A DNA stretch of 64,000 nucleotides from Eutreptiella sp. 'Long Island Sound 2002' (GCA_964036045.1 OZ038380.1:13227629-13291628), one strand, 5' to 3'. Numbered from the stretch's first letter, positions 12,237-23,759 are shown. Translations and numbers: made by a program. Notes: a model not told the origin generated them from the sequence alone.

Positions 12237-14058
12237 GGTTGTCAGCCAACAACTGAACCCTTCCGTGCTCCAAAAGCCATTTTTCCTTTCCGGAGCTAAT
12301 GCTTTTGCCCAAAACCACAACCCACAAGAGTTGAAAGCAATCTGGCCGCACTCTTGTGCACCACAACACAGCCACACTACAATGCATTTCTCTCCTGCCT
12401 GTTGATTTGTGTGGCATGCCTTGCGTACAATACTTGCGTGAGTTTGGGAGCCACCCGGATAGCTGGCACACAGAGCAAAAAAGTTGACCAACATGGATCC
12501 TCCGTTGGCTCACAAAAAAGCACACCAAACAACCACAACATGTGTTGAGCAACCAGGAGACCAGATGGAACCCACTTTGCATCGAATGTGCAACTCTGCT
12601 ACCCCATCCTCTTGTCCCCTTGTGAGCAGCAAAAAAACATGGGCACTCTGCATGCATACCCCAAATTGTTGCCGACTGCCAGAGCCACAAACTGGCAAGC
12701 ATGCTCTGCTGCAACATTGCTTATTTGCAGGAACAACCAAATGCGACTTTGCCAACAGCAAATTGGCAAATTGCCTCACTGGATTGTGCACTGGAGCTGT
12801 TGGGAGGACTACACGTTAGGTAGGCAGGTCTCCAACATTGCATAAATAAAGTGGGTAAATCACATACTTGGGCAATCTGAGGACCCTAAAGCAATTGTAG
12901 ATCCTCGCATTTTGGGTCACCAGTCTGTGTTTACATCTGCTGTTGTCCCCCTGAATCCTGTAGGCGGTCCTCTCTCAGGCTGTACTGTAGCCCTTATGGA
13001 AACCAAAAACCTGCATCATTCTAAACATAGAAAAATGCAATCTTCCCTGGAAGCATTCACAATGGGAAATACCCTGCAAAATACCCTGCCCTCTGCCCCC
13101 TTGTCCACAGACAGGCAAAAATGCCAGGCCAAATCCCAAAGGCACTGTTTGACAGGTTTCCAGTATTGCCAAAACCTGCAAAACCTGCAACTACATGCTG
13201 CCGCACACCACAATTCCAGCACCATGGGAGTGATGGTGCAAAACACGGGGTCGGATGGGTCCCCGTCTCTGGGTGAGACCGTGGTTATACAAGGGGGAAG
13301 GGGTTAGTATTCCCACGAGGGAAAATTTGAATATGCTTGCAATCGTGCATTGTGTGGCTACTGTGCTTGAAGGTAGGCTGTACTACAGAGCCCAGGTGAC
13401 AGGGCTTCTGCTCTTGCCTGTCAAAGCACATGCAACCAGGCCACTGACAAACACCTGTGGCCTGACATAGATGACCCCACTTGCAAGGGGCGGGTCTGCA
13501 AGGTTTTGTGCACTAAGCAACTTGGTGAACCCCCATATCCCACCTCCCGTGGAAGAAATTACTGCACAACTCGTTTGCTGTGACTTGCACACAAGACGCG
13601 TTCGGAGGAGAGTGACCAACTGGCAAATTTACCGCATATGTCTCAAAATGAGTTTGCGCTTTGGCATCAATCTGCACACCTTCAACACAGGAAAGAGTCC
13701 CTGCGACATGCCAAGAAAATCGCCCAACCTGGGCTCAACCAGCAACACCAGGTTCCGCACTGGACAACAAATGTGTCTTCGAATTGTGGTCGCAATTGGG
13801 GCTGCACCAGTTAATATATAAGTCTCTGCCTGCGAGACTGGGGGCCGCTGTCGCCGAAACCCCCACAAATGCAAAGCCAACACGGTGGCCAAACTTTGGA
13901 GGGTATCACCCTTGAGTTGGGGGACTGTGGTGGCATGGCCAAAGATTATCTCACATAGATGATTTTCCACAGTGCCCACAATTGATGTTTTACAATTTAC
14001 TACATCCTAGCCACAGTAATGCCTTCCTGGCTGCTCCAGCCTCTGCGCCGTGACCTGC
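12237..14058. other. spacer downstream of IF-2, no gene recognised
   Basis: The part next to 14059 is the 3' flank of the IF-2 gene. Open frames on both strands (for example 13629-13979 minus and 13471-13821 plus) overlap each other and carry no motif I know. No splice-consistent exon was found. Confidence 0.4.
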
Positions 14059-17000
14059 CTAATTATCCATGAGAGTCCTTTCTGGAGTCAACTCCAACGC
14101 CCTCTGCCGGGTGATGATGCTAGAGCAGACGATACGATCCCCCTCCTCCCAATCTGTGAAATCCAAGACGGTCACACCGCACTCAGTGTCGGCCCCGACT
14201 TCCTTGACGACGTCCTTCATGCGGCGGAGCTCTTCCAAGTGTCCACTGTACACCACCTTCTTCTTGCGGAGGACCTCGATCCAGGCAGGGGCCACCAGAC
14301 GGCCCTCAGTCACCAGACATCCAGCAGCCTTCTTGCCATCCTTAGCGCCAAACACAGCCTTGACCTCCGCCTCACCAGAAAACTCCCGCACCTGCTCATC
14401 CCCGAGCCGACCCTCCATGACCTTCTTCACCTCATCCACCAGGTCATAGATCACATCAAACTTCATGCATTCAATGGAGAGCTCCTTCATAAGCGCAGCT
14501 GCAGCAGGGAATGTACCCACATTGAAGCCCAAAATGCAGCTTTCTGTTGAGGATGCAAGGTTGACGTCAGACCTGCTGATGTCCCCAGGGGTGGCCATGA
14601 TGAACCGCAGCTCGATCTTCTCCTGCGGCAGAGCAGAAAGAGCAGCCTTGATGGCCTCACAGGACCCGGACACATCAGTCTTGAGGATGATATTCATGAC
14701 CTGGATTTCTTTTCCATCAGCAGAAGCCTCTGACCGGACAAGATCTCTGGCCCCAAGCTCAGCCCAGCTCTTCTCCTTCTTGACCTGCATCTGCTCATCC
14801 GCCTTCTGCTTGGCCTCTTTCTCAGACTCGAATACCTCAAAGCGGTCCCCGGCGGTGGGCACTTCATTCAGCCCCAGGAACTGCACCGGGAAAGATGGGG
14901 TGCCGTACTCCACATTCTCACCGAGGTCACTGGTCATGGAGCGCACCCGACCCCAGGCACCGTTGCACACAATGATGTCACCTACAGCAAGGGTACCGTT
15001 CTGCACCAGCACGGTAGCAACAGCCCCCTTGTTGCGGTCCAAGTGGGCCTCGACGACCGTTCCGGTTGCACCCGCCTGGGGATTGGCCTTGAGCTCTGCC
15101 ACTTCTGCGGTGAGCAGGATCATCTCCAGAAGGTCCTCAATGCCATCTCCCTTCTTGGCACTGATGGGCACCATGGGCGTGTCTCCGCCCCACTCCTCGC
15201 TCACCAGGCCATACTCCGCAAGCTCGCCCTTGATCTTCTCGATGTTGGCCCCTTCCTTGTCAATCTTGTTGATGCCCACAATGATGGGCACGTTGGCCGC
15301 CTGGCAATGGGCAATCGCCTCCCGGGTCTGGGGGCGCACCCCGTCATCCGCCGCCACCACGATGATGGTGAAGTCTGTCACGGTGGCCCCTCGGGCCCGC
15401 ATCGCAGTGAAGGCCTCATGCCCGGGGGTGTCGATGAAGGTGATGTAGTAGGGGTCCTCCTCATCCTCCGAGTTGGGCACGAGCACGGAGTACGCACCGA
15501 TGCCCTGCGTGATACCGCTGGCCTCGCCACTGGCGACGTTCGACTTGCGGATGTAGTCCAACAACGACGTCTTCCCGTGATCGACGTGGCCCATGATGGT
15601 CACGACCGGGGGCCGCCACTCCAGGTCCTCCTCGTCCTCATCGTACACGTAGCGGTCGTCGGCGGACGCGATCCCGTCAGCGCCCTCGTCAGCTTCGAGG
15701 ATCTCCACTTCGTAGTCGTCGCACACCATCTTGACCATATCAACGCCGATCACTTGGGTTGGGGTGGTCATGATCCCCTGCTTGAAGAGCACCGTCACCA
15801 CGTCTCCGACGGTGATGGCCAGCCGGTCCGCAAGCTCCGTGACCGTCATCCCCTCGGCGCTCACCTCGATGATCTCCTCCTTTTCCTTCGCCATGGCCTT
15901 GCGCTCCTCCGCGCGCTTCTCCTTCCGCTCCGCGCGGCTCTTCTTGCGGCTCTTGATCAGCATCGCGTCGCGCTGCCGGTCCTCCTCGTCCCTCCGGTAC
16001 CTGCCACGCCCTCTCTTGCCCTTGCCCTTGCCCTCGTCCTTCGAGGGGGCATCGGCACCGTAGTTGCGGGTGGGCGACGTCCTCGTGGAGCTCTGAGCGC
16101 CTTCCTCCGATTTGCCCTTGCCCTTGCCCTTGCCCTTGCCCTTGCCCTTGCCCTTGCCCTTGCCCCTGCCCTTGCCCTTGCCTCCATAGGGCCGGCCACG
16201 GCCGTCCCCGCCCTCAGGGGGCGTGAGCGGCTTCGAGCGGTCCGGAATCTCATCCAGATTGATCACAGGCTTTGGGCGGGCCGCGGGCGTGGGCGCGGGC
16301 CGCACAGGCCGCGCCAACTGGACCGGGGCAGCAGGGGCTTCAGGCTGCGCGGCAGCTGCCGTCTCTTCCTTCTGTGGCGGCTGCGCGGCTTGCTCAGGGG
16401 CCGGCTTTGCCTCCGCGGCCTCCGCCGGCTTGGAAGGCATTGGGGGCAACACAGAGCTGGGCCTTGCAACCTGGGGCTTCTGCTCGCTGGGCTTGGACGC
16501 CAGGTCGGGCTTGGCAAACGTCGGCTGGAAAGGGGCCTTAGGGGCTGCCGCGGGTTCTGGCTTCGCAGCAGCTTCCGCGGGCTTCGGCGGGGCTGCAGGT
16601 GCGGGGGCGGGCTTGGGGACCTCCGGGGCCTGTGCGGGCGGGGGGCGCATCGGCCGGACCAGAGTCAAGCCCGGGGGCTCGGGCTTGGCCGCCGACTCCG
16701 GCGCTGGGGGCGCTGGGGGTGGCGTGGGCCGTGCTGGGGCTGGTGTGGGAGGGGCAGCCGCCTCAGGGGGGCTGACGGGGGTGGGGGGCTGTGGAGGCTC
16801 GGGGGCTGTGGCTGGGGCGCGTGTCGGCCTCATGAGGGTGGCGCCCGGGGGCTCGGGCTTGGCGGCCGCTTGCGGAGGAGCCGCTGGCTTCTCAGCGGCG
16901 ATCTCGGCGGGTTTTGCAGGCGGTTCGGGGGCCGGGGGCGGGGCGGGCTTCGGGGGTGTGGCAGCGGGGGCCGCAGGCGCCGCATTGAAGCTGAAGCTGA

Positions 17001-17724
17001 CCTCACTGGCGGGCTTGGGGGCCTCGGGGGCGGGGGGCGCTTCAGGGGCCTTCGACGCGCCATCGGTCACAAGAACATCCAGTTTGGACTCCGGCTCAGG
17101 CGGCTTGTAGACGGGACGGGTTAGCTTGGGAGGCGGCTTCAGGATCGGGGGTTCGGCATCAGTGGCGGTCTCGGTGGCTGTCTCCCCCGCTGCCTCCCCC
17201 GACGTCACCAACATGTGGTAGGCAACCTGGGGTTCGGGGCGGCTGCTGCCCCGTGCCAACAGGTAGCCAACAGCCGAGGCGAAGGCCGCAGCGGACAGCA
17301 ACCAGAGAGACCAGAGGTTTGAATTGTTGGGCGCAGTCACGGGGTAGCCAGTCACAGTGTGGACCTCGCCAGAACCCCGGTGGTCCGGTGCAGGCCCTGC
17401 GAGGGTGGCATATTGGTCAGGTCGTTGGGAGGCCGCCAACACAGTGCCCCGCTGCGGGGCCCTGATGGCGTTCATGGCGGTGGCCCCGTGGACTCCCGCC
17501 TTGGTCTGGTAGGTAGCAGGCAGTTGGGCTTGCAATGCAGTGGTGGGCTCCCAGCTTTGGCTTCTCATCGCGATCAACACCGCAATGGAGGATGCCACGA
17601 CCCCAAGTCCCACGTAGGCCACCCAAGGCCGCACATTCCCCGTGGGTTCGCTGCCACCGACAGGCACAAAATTGGTGCCATAGGCGCCTGGAGCTTGATG
17701 GTTCATGGGATAAAAATTAGACAT
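14059..17724 (-). CDS. infB: translation initiation factor IF-2, plastid type
   Basis: GTPase that places initiator tRNA on the small ribosomal subunit of bacterial-type ribosomes; the sequence is closest to chloroplast IF-2. One uninterrupted reading frame of 1221 residues. Order: hydrophobic helix 33-52; Ser/Thr/Ala-rich stretch 53-135; second helix about 137-157; long Pro/Ala-rich linker 190-500; Lys-Gly tandem repeat 516-538; basic region 565-615; IF-2 N domain 623-675; GTPase domain with G1 GHVDHGKT (712-719), switch I GITQGIGAY, G3 DTPGHE (765-770), G4 NKID (819-822) and G5 SAK (855-857); then domains II, III (about 1005-1100) and IV to the stop. The core matches land-plant chloroplast IF-2 closely. 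The helix-TP-helix leader suggests import through membranes in two steps, or tethering; this is inference. Absence of introns is notable here. The 693-codon frame on the opposite strand is a GC-rich shadow. Confidence 0.95.
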   Translation of the reverse strand: MSNFYPMNHQAPGAYGTNFVPVGGSEPTGNVRPWVAYVGLGVVASSIAVLIAMRSQSWEPTTALQAQLPATYQTKAGVHGATAMNAIRAPQRGTVLAASQRPDQYATLAGPAPDHRGSGEVHTVTGYPVTAPNNSNLWSLWLLSAAAFASAVGYLLARGSSRPEPQVAYHMLVTSGEAAGETATETATDAEPPILKPPPKLTRPVYKPPEPESKLDVLVTDGASKAPEAPPAPEAPKPASEVSFSFNAAPAAPAATPPKPAPPPAPEPPAKPAEIAAEKPAAPPQAAAKPEPPGATLMRPTRAPATAPEPPQPPTPVSPPEAAAPPTPAPARPTPPPAPPAPESAAKPEPPGLTLVRPMRPPPAQAPEVPKPAPAPAAPPKPAEAAAKPEPAAAPKAPFQPTFAKPDLASKPSEQKPQVARPSSVLPPMPSKPAEAAEAKPAPEQAAQPPQKEETAAAAQPEAPAAPVQLARPVRPAPTPAARPKPVINLDEIPDRSKPLTPPEGGDGRGRPYGGKGKGRGKGKGKGKGKGKGKGKGKSEEGAQSSTRTSPTRNYGADAPSKDEGKGKGKRGRGRYRRDEEDRQRDAMLIKSRKKSRAERKEKRAEERKAMAKEKEEIIEVSAEGMTVTELADRLAITVGDVVTVLFKQGIMTTPTQVIGVDMVKMVCDDYEVEILEADEGADGIASADDRYVYDEDEEDLEWRPPVVTIMGHVDHGKTSLLDYIRKSNVASGEASGITQGIGAYSVLVPNSEDEEDPYYITFIDTPGHEAFTAMRARGATVTDFTIIVVAADDGVRPQTREAIAHCQAANVPIIVGINKIDKEGANIEKIKGELAEYGLVSEEWGGDTPMVPISAKKGDGIEDLLEMILLTAEVAELKANPQAGATGTVVEAHLDRNKGAVATVLVQNGTLAVGDIIVCNGAWGRVRSMTSDLGENVEYGTPSFPVQFLGLNEVPTAGDRFEVFESEKEAKQKADEQMQVKKEKSWAELGARDLVRSEASADGKEIQVMNIILKTDVSGSCEAIKAALSALPQEKIELRFIMATPGDISRSDVNLASSTESCILGFNVGTFPAAAALMKELSIECMKFDVIYDLVDEVKKVMEGRLGDEQVREFSGEAEVKAVFGAKDGKKAAGCLVTEGRLVAPAWIEVLRKKKVVYSGHLEELRRMKDVVKEVGADTECGVTVLDFTDWEEGDRIVCSSIITRQRALELTPERTLMDN
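16111..16179 (-). repeat. in-frame (Lys-Gly)n coding repeat in IF-2
   Basis: A hexanucleotide repeat (GGCAAG on the coding strand) encodes alternating Lys and Gly over about 23 residues between the Pro/Ala linker and the N domain. It may bind RNA, or may simply be replication-slippage expansion. Confidence 0.85.
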
Positions 17725-18245
17725 TCAGAAAGTGTCCCACCATGCAATTCACTGGGATGCAGGGGAGCGGACGCAAATCACTGGGGTGCAGAGGCATGGA
17801 TGGGCATAGTTGCAAAGACCGCACTATACACCAAGTGTTACACAAGGCATAATTGTGTTGCCTGTCCCACACGCAACGATTCAACCACCGTTTCCATGCA
17901 ATGACCTGGCACCCATCACGGTGCCAGTGCGTAGCGGTCAGATGAGAGCACAATGAGCCAGCCGCCCAAAAAATATAAAAAATCTCTTTGCAGTGACCGC
18001 AGACTGACTGTGAGTGACGGTGCATGAGCCACATACCCAACTCCCCACCCCAGGAACACTTTAGTGCGGGAGGTTTCCCATAAAGGCTCAGTGTGTCGGC
18101 TGGTGCTTCCAGGTGGTTTGAGTTTCCAGGAATAAATTTTAAACCCACTGGGGAAAACTACTATTGGTAGGTGAGGGGAACACCTGTGTCGCTCTATGTC
18201 TCTCTGCTCACAAGCGCTGCTTCTGTCCCTTGGCATTCCTCACAA
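17725..18245. promoter_or_regulatory. 5' flank of the IF-2 gene
   Basis: This 500-bp stretch lies upstream of the IF-2 start and must hold its promoter and leader. I see no clear TATA box, only AAAATATAAAAAA at 17966-17978 at some distance. No competing gene was found. Confidence 0.3.
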
Positions 18246-18725
18246 TGTGATGGATCTAATTGGGGGGGTGGGTGTCCCTCCCTCCCCCCCCCCCTGTTGT
18301 GACGAGGCGTCACAATACGCGTCACAAAAAAACCCGGTCACAGATTGAGCCACGCAGGGTACCAGGAGGCAAGCAGGACAACCCTTCCAGAGAGGCATCA
18401 GAGCCTACAGAGAACACAGTGTCAGTTGACACCGCGTCTCATCTCTATGCTGTGCATGCAATGGATGGATGAATGTCACAAAAAACAGCAAGGTCAGAAC
18501 CAAGGTCAGAAGCACAGACACAACTATTCAGCAACCTGCCCACATGCCCTCAGGAAATACCACTGCCCTCAGGAAGTACCGCAGAGCCTTTTGGGTGTCA
18601 CAATATTTTCAGAAAAGCTGTTTTCCCACTATGGCCTATTGTATTTTTTGTGACATGTCACAATTCACTACCCCCCCCCCCCCACCCCCACCCCCTGAGT
18701 GGCGCACAAATTAGATCCATCACTG
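18246..18725. mobile_element. hAT-like MITE with TIRs and 8-bp target duplication
   Basis: The two ends are inverted copies: GTGATGGATCTAATT on the left, and a right end reading CAGTGATGGATCTAATT on the other strand. CCTCACAA (18238-18245) and CCTCACAT (18726-18733) flank it as an 8-bp direct repeat with one mismatch. A CAGTG-type end with an 8-bp duplication is the hallmark of hAT transposons. The 480-bp element has no transposase. Inside are several TGTCACAA motifs and G/C runs at both ends. Part of its interior (GTGTCAGTTGACACC) recurs near 35440. Confidence 0.7.
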
Positions 18726-19088
18726 CCTCACATGCCGGCACTGGCCATGCCTCACATTCAGTCATTCCCACAACAGTGAAATTCTATTGCCTTCAGCAAG
18801 GCAGCTCCAAGAGAGACGAGTGGCGTTGTGGGGAATTCATACACCACAAGCCAACAACAACAACATGTCCGCCCCTCGCGGTGCAAACAGGCCCAAAATG
18901 GTGCTTTGGGGGGCCAGAAAGCACCCCTGGAAGGGCCTAGTTGGTGCTACGTGAGTTTATACGTACACCCATTGTCACAATATGACCACCCAATAATGAC
19001 CTAAGAGTCTCCAAGGGTTGTCAGAGGTCACCCAGAAATTGCAATTTTTCAGCCACCCATGCCAGCCTGAAAACGGCGAGGTCCTTAC

Positions 19089-19180
19089 CAGCGGGGCTCA
19101 TGTTGGAAACTTGAAGATAGCACCTGGGATCCCCGTCGTTGGTTAGGAAATCCATGTAGAAGAAAAAAGTGGAATGGTAC
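19089..19180 (-). CDS. internal exon of an unrecognised gene
   Basis: Acceptor GACCCAG and donor GCTG|GTAAGG enclose 92 bases that read open in one frame, with residues such as FFFYMDFLTNDGDP and NMSPAG. Phase is 2 at the start and 1 at the end. GTAAGG is a strong donor. The aromatic run followed by an acidic turn looks like a folded domain, but I do not recognise it. Flanking exons were not found. Confidence 0.45.
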
Positions 19181-20084
19181 CTGGGTCGTGGCAGCTATCG
19201 GCCAACCAAGTTTTGCCCACCACAGTGCAAACAGGTGGCCAATGAGCACCACTAGGAGCGAAAAGCCCCAGGATCCATTGCAACTCCGGGCGGGGGGGCG
19301 CTCCGAGCCTGTTTCCCAACTCCCTGTGTGACATTCTGTCAGGTTGCAGTTTTGTTACGGGACCCTGGACAGTCACCCGTTCTTCCCTTCGCATGCTGTG
19401 TCGGTTCAATGCTTTCTGACGGCCACTGCAGCCTGTATTCCTTGTGGTGTCGTTTCTGTGTTAGCAGAGCCCAGCACTTGGCATACTGGGGTCCCCAATC
19501 CCCCTCCCCCCATTGGGCTCTTGGGCCTGGGCCCACCAAAATGACCACATGCACATCCCAAGTATCATCTTATCTCAAATGCGCAGTGCCCCCTGGTTAG
19601 GTGGCTTGCACCGAGCAGTGCAAAGTAGCACCTACCAGTGCACACCACTAACCCCCTAGTTGGGGGAGGGGGCTACCCCATTCTGATGCACCCTAGCCAC
19701 AAATGTTCTCGGAGGCTTCCCAATGGTTGCAGGAGGCTTTTGGCCGCTTGTTGCAACTGGGTGGGGAGAGAGGGGGGTGAGACCTAATGAAGAGATTGAG
19801 ATGAATAGAAGGAAAACAGACAGACAGTGCTGCAAAAATGCAAACGAATGTAATGCACTCAACATTAAGGCATAGGTGCATCTTTATTCTCTACGCCAAA
19901 CCTGGTTAAACCTCAAATACTCACTGAATCAGCCAGCATACGTCAGCAGACTTGAAATCAAAACAAACAGTACCTCAAACAGTGTGTGTGTGTCAGGAAC
20001 AGAGAAAGAGAGAGAATAAAACAGAGGAACAGTGAAGAAATCAGAGATAATGAGAATCAAGCATTCCGGATAACAGGGAAATCA

Positions 20085-20287
20085 TCATTTGGAACTTGGG
20101 GGTGGGTAGGTAGAGAAGGTCTTGGGAAACTTTCTCTGGGGAGGCTCGTGCAATTCCTGCAGCTCTGTAAACACGATAGCTGTTGGATGTTGCGTAGGGT
20201 GCGTGCTTATTTTTCTTTGGTGTGCGTCTATAAGCTTTTCTTTCTCTCTTGTGGCTTCTTCGGCAGTTTGGTACAAATGTGTACGAG
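20085..20287 (-). CDS. 3'-terminal exon of an unrecognised gene
   Basis: Acceptor AATGTCAG opens a 203-base exon ending in TGA, 66 residues. The protein segment has a charged helical part (YQTAEEATREKEKLIDAHQ) and a Pro-rich tail ending YPPPSSK. A coding-like segment lies just upstream at about 20310-20430 (minus; VDPAAIILASLAPDSK), but the splice between them is unclear. No domain recognised. Confidence 0.4.
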
Positions 20288-20519
20288 CTGACATTCAGGA
20301 ACACGGCTGTCGTCAGTAGCTTGGGACTGGTATGTGTCAGTGTTTCTTCCTTTGGATAGGGCCATGGATCATACATAGTCGTTTTGGAATCTGGAGCCAA
20401 ACTGGCCAAAATGATTGCAGCGGGGTCCACATTGATTGTCCCATGATTCACATCACACCGGCAAGCAATCATTTGGCTGCCGGTCCATTGCAAGCCGGGG
20501 AGGGAGACCCTCCAAGCCT

Positions 20520-21760
20520 GTCCGAATAAAAGGGGGGGGGGGGTAAGGAAATAGGCTTGAGGGCCAAGCTGTCAAATTTCCCATAATGATGTGTTCCTGC
20601 AGGGTTGAGTGAGGGCAAAGGCGTGGTACTCTAAGGGAACCTTGAGCAGGCTAGTTAGAGCCGCTGCAATATGTCGGTGGGAGCCAACAAGCACCTAGTA
20701 GCCAGGAAATGACTGCAACCAACCAAAGGCCCATGGGAAATGACAACCGCCATTCACAGTGTACGGTTTTTACCCCCAATCTACCAAAATTGTCAGTGGT
20801 ATCTCAGAATTGGTGCCAGATTTTCTGTGCAGCAAATTTCGCCATTCCCAATTTTGGGTGTACCAAATCCACCCCCCCCCCCTGACCCCCCTGCCCAGCT
20901 CAGCATCCGGCTCAGCGTCCGATCAGGCTCCTCCTCCCATCGGAACCATTGAGTCCCTGGCCTGGACCCTCCACTTTGCCCCACTTTTGGGGGTTCCCAT
21001 TTATGGCCCCCCCTCTTGCCCCACTCCTGCACCGAGGCCACATCCTTTGCCTTCCACATTGTGATTTGTTGGGCATTCAGTTGGGTTGTGACAGCCATGG
21101 GTGTGGGTGTGGTTGTGGTTGTGCAAGGAAATGGATTACTGTTGCTACTTTTGTTGCTCTGGGTCCTGTTGCGAGCCGAAGAGCCAGAAATTAAATCCCA
21201 CCCCACCCCTTCCCCTAAACTACTGTCCCAGTCACCCATACAAGACGGTATAGACTGGAATGACTGCGGGAAACATGCAGAATTGGGCCATATGTCAGGC
21301 ATTGGACATGGGGGGGCCAACAGAAGAGACTCTCACCCAAACTCTGGCCGAAGCCATCTTGCATAATCCATAATCACACTGCAAGAAGCACCTGCTTCCC
21401 ATCTCTGCTGCCACCACCAGTCCCTGCACCACCCAACACTGCAGCAACAATGCCACACAAGACAGAGAGTTTCAACCACTTTCAATTCTGGCTCTCAATC
21501 CAACTTCAGTGCTGGGCTGCACATATGCCAGCCAAAGGCAAGGCAAGCGGCACCCATGCCTAATACATCAAGACATGTAATGCTCTTAGAAATTCACAAA
21601 GCAGGGCTGCAGCTCCCATGAGAACCTGTGCCTGGCCCACAGAAGTCTGCTGCAGGGGTGGATGTAGTGGGGTTGGTAGTCCCCAATCACGAACTACCAA
21701 TTGCGAATTACGAAATTCAGGCTGACCAAAAGTGGTGTGTGGGAGGTGAACCATCGCTCA
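20520..21760. other. no gene recognised
   Basis: The stretch has a G run at 20531-20542 and a C run at 20872-20882. Open frames overlap on both strands without clear coding bias. Nothing here was called. Confidence 0.35.
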
Positions 21761-21767
21761 TAATTCC

Positions 21768-22010
21768 TCAGCCCTGAGGCACATGACGAAGCACTGAACA
21801 CAGTGTGGAGGCATACAACACAAAAGTGTCATTATTTCTTGCTGTTGTTTTTTTTTGGCATCTTGCCAAAATTTCACGAATTTCAGCTTCATCGGTGCCA
21901 CTGCTGTCACTAGGACTACTGAAACTACTGGACAATTCCCCACCACTTGAAGCACTGGAGGATGAACTGGCGGATGCATCTGCAGCACAAGGTGTGCCAG
22001 ACATAAGCAT
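21768..22010 (-). CDS. Ser-rich open frame of unknown function
   Basis: Eighty codons from an ATG to TGA. The first half is a Ser/Ala/Asp-rich linker. The second half (EIREILARCQKKTTARNND) looks like a short helix with basic residues. Such N-termini are common in transposon proteins and in plant-like regulators. It could equally be the end of a longer spliced gene. Confidence 0.3.
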   Translation of the reverse strand: MLMSGTPCAADASASSSSSASSGGELSSSFSSPSDSSGTDEAEIREILARCQKKTTARNNDTFVLYASTLCSVLRHVPQG

Positions 22011-22499
22011 TCCAAGACATTGTCACCACTGGTCCGGAAAACCCAGGCCTTGCACTTTTTTCCCTTGTCACTGCAAGTCTTCCACTTTGTCTGTCTAATG
22101 CACCTGCAGTCCCCAGAGGTCGCTCATGCAGAAGCCACAACAATACCACAACAATTAGGCTAGGCTATTTCATGACCTACAAGAGTGGGGGGACTTTTCA
22201 CATGAGACCTGTGATGAAAATTCACAGGAAGGAGTGCATAACCTGTGCACACTTCATGCTGCAGATTGATCCAACAGGCGTCAGCTGGCCGCCCGCAAGA
22301 ACATGGCAAACCTGTAAAGAGGTTAGCAGGGAAAATTTTTGGGAATTTCGAACTTCGCAACTTGTCACCACAGGCCCCTCCAACCCCCTCCCCCCCAAGC
22401 CCGCCCCACCCTCTTAAACGCGACATTATCATATCCACCCCTGGTCTGCTGTCCTCCAGCCCTAAACGTGATCCCCCCCCCAAATATGAAATGGGCGGT

Positions 22500-22759
22500 T
22501 CTGCATGACTTTGAGTGTCTAAAATGCCAGTGGGAAAAAACCATCAAACCAATCTGTCCCCAGCCGGTCGTGGTTGATAAAAATGGTCAACAAATTCAGT
22601 TAAAAAGAGTGAAAGCCAGCCACATTGAGCCACGCAGAAGGCCACACCCCTGTTCCCGCAGAGCCACGAAAGAATTTCTAGCAACACAAAAGCAACAACT
22701 GGTGTTTTGGTGGGTGAGAGTGATTTGGCGCAAAACACCAGATGTCTGCAGCGTCTCAG
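22500..22759 (+). CDS. candidate exon of an unrecognised gene
   Basis: One frame, open from 22339, reads sensibly from about 22500: CLKCQWEKTIKPICPQP is Cys-containing, and a basic segment (HIEPRRRPHPCSRRATK) and WWVRVIWRK follow. It ends at a strong donor TCAG|GTAAGG at 22759/22760. The Cys pair and the basic segment hint at nucleic-acid binding, but this is inference. The start is unclear. Confidence 0.3.
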
Positions 22760-22769
22760 GTAAGGAATG

Positions 22770-23755
22770 CAGAAGGAAGGTGTTCAGATCAACCCCCCTT
22801 GTCCTTGTGGCTGGCTGCAGGTTCTGTCATGCCCTCTGCTAAGGCATTGATTACATCTCCTGCAAAGCCAGCGCAAGCCTCCTTAGAGTGCCAAAGCTGT
22901 CTACGGTCCATGGACGGCAGTTGGCGGTGAACGACGAAAAATGATGGCCAGCCAATGGGCGGCGAGGGGTTTGGCAAGTGCGACGGTTAAAAGGTAGCAT
23001 TCGGCAGTTGACCATCAGCAGTTGCTTGTGGGCGGTGGTCGGGGGCTGTTTTCTCAATGGGCGGAAATGAAGTGAATGGCTTTCTTTGTTTTGGTGTTAC
23101 TGAAGGGCACGAATGAGGGCTGGGTGTTTAGGATGTGGAAACAAAGTGTACAAAATCACTGTAAAGGTGAACACAACGTGGGAAAACAATGTTTTGAAGT
23201 TGTGCTGGAGGTGCCTTGAAATTGTGCAGCAGGTGCAGAGGAAGTTGTATGAAAGGCGTGGGTGAATGGAATTTGTACAGGCACTTCAGAGCATAAACTG
23301 TCTTTGCCTCGCGCAACTGAACAAGCTCTTGAAGGATGCCCTTCCAGATGCATAGATAGGGTCGGGTCTGCATCAAACAGTCAAGCAGAACAGAGAGCAT
23401 CGTTGGAGACGAATGTTCAGGCTTGAAACTCCCAACTGGGAGAACCTACTCTGCAATTGTTCAAATCTATCTGGAACACAATGCAACCCAGAACGCGGTT
23501 AGATGAAGGCTTAGTACTGCACCCTTCCCAGCAAGGTCAATGTTTCGGGCGGGCACACCAGCACTCCTTCTAGGCTCTTGTGTGATGGGGTTGCGGAAAG
23601 GTATTAAAGGAGGTTACAAAAGGGGGTGCGTCAGGTGCCAAGACGGTTAGGGCAGTCGTCGTCGGTTTGTTGCTGGTCTGGTTGGAGGGTGACCAGTTAC
23701 GCGAAAGCATGAGATAGGTCTGTCCCACAGACTCTTCTCAAGACTCGTCTCAGCT
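22770..23755. other. no gene recognised
   Basis: I saw no exon with consistent phase and splice signals. Between 22920 and 23060 the sequence has several GGCGGT/GGCAGT-like near repeats. The 3' flank of the terminal exon at 23760 lies at the right end. Confidence 0.35.
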
Positions 23756-23759
23756 CTGA

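Noticed and set aside
11974-12717. 247-codon minus-strand open frame
   Set aside because: Its C-terminal half is a translation of the 23-24-bp minisatellite, and the N-terminal half has no motif or codon bias.
15043-17124. 693-codon open frame on the plus strand across IF-2
   Set aside because: It is antisense to the conserved IF-2 coding sequence. Its protein is Arg/Gly/Leu-rich low complexity produced by the high GC3 of the real gene. The 295-codon frame 16223-17110 is rejected for the same reason.
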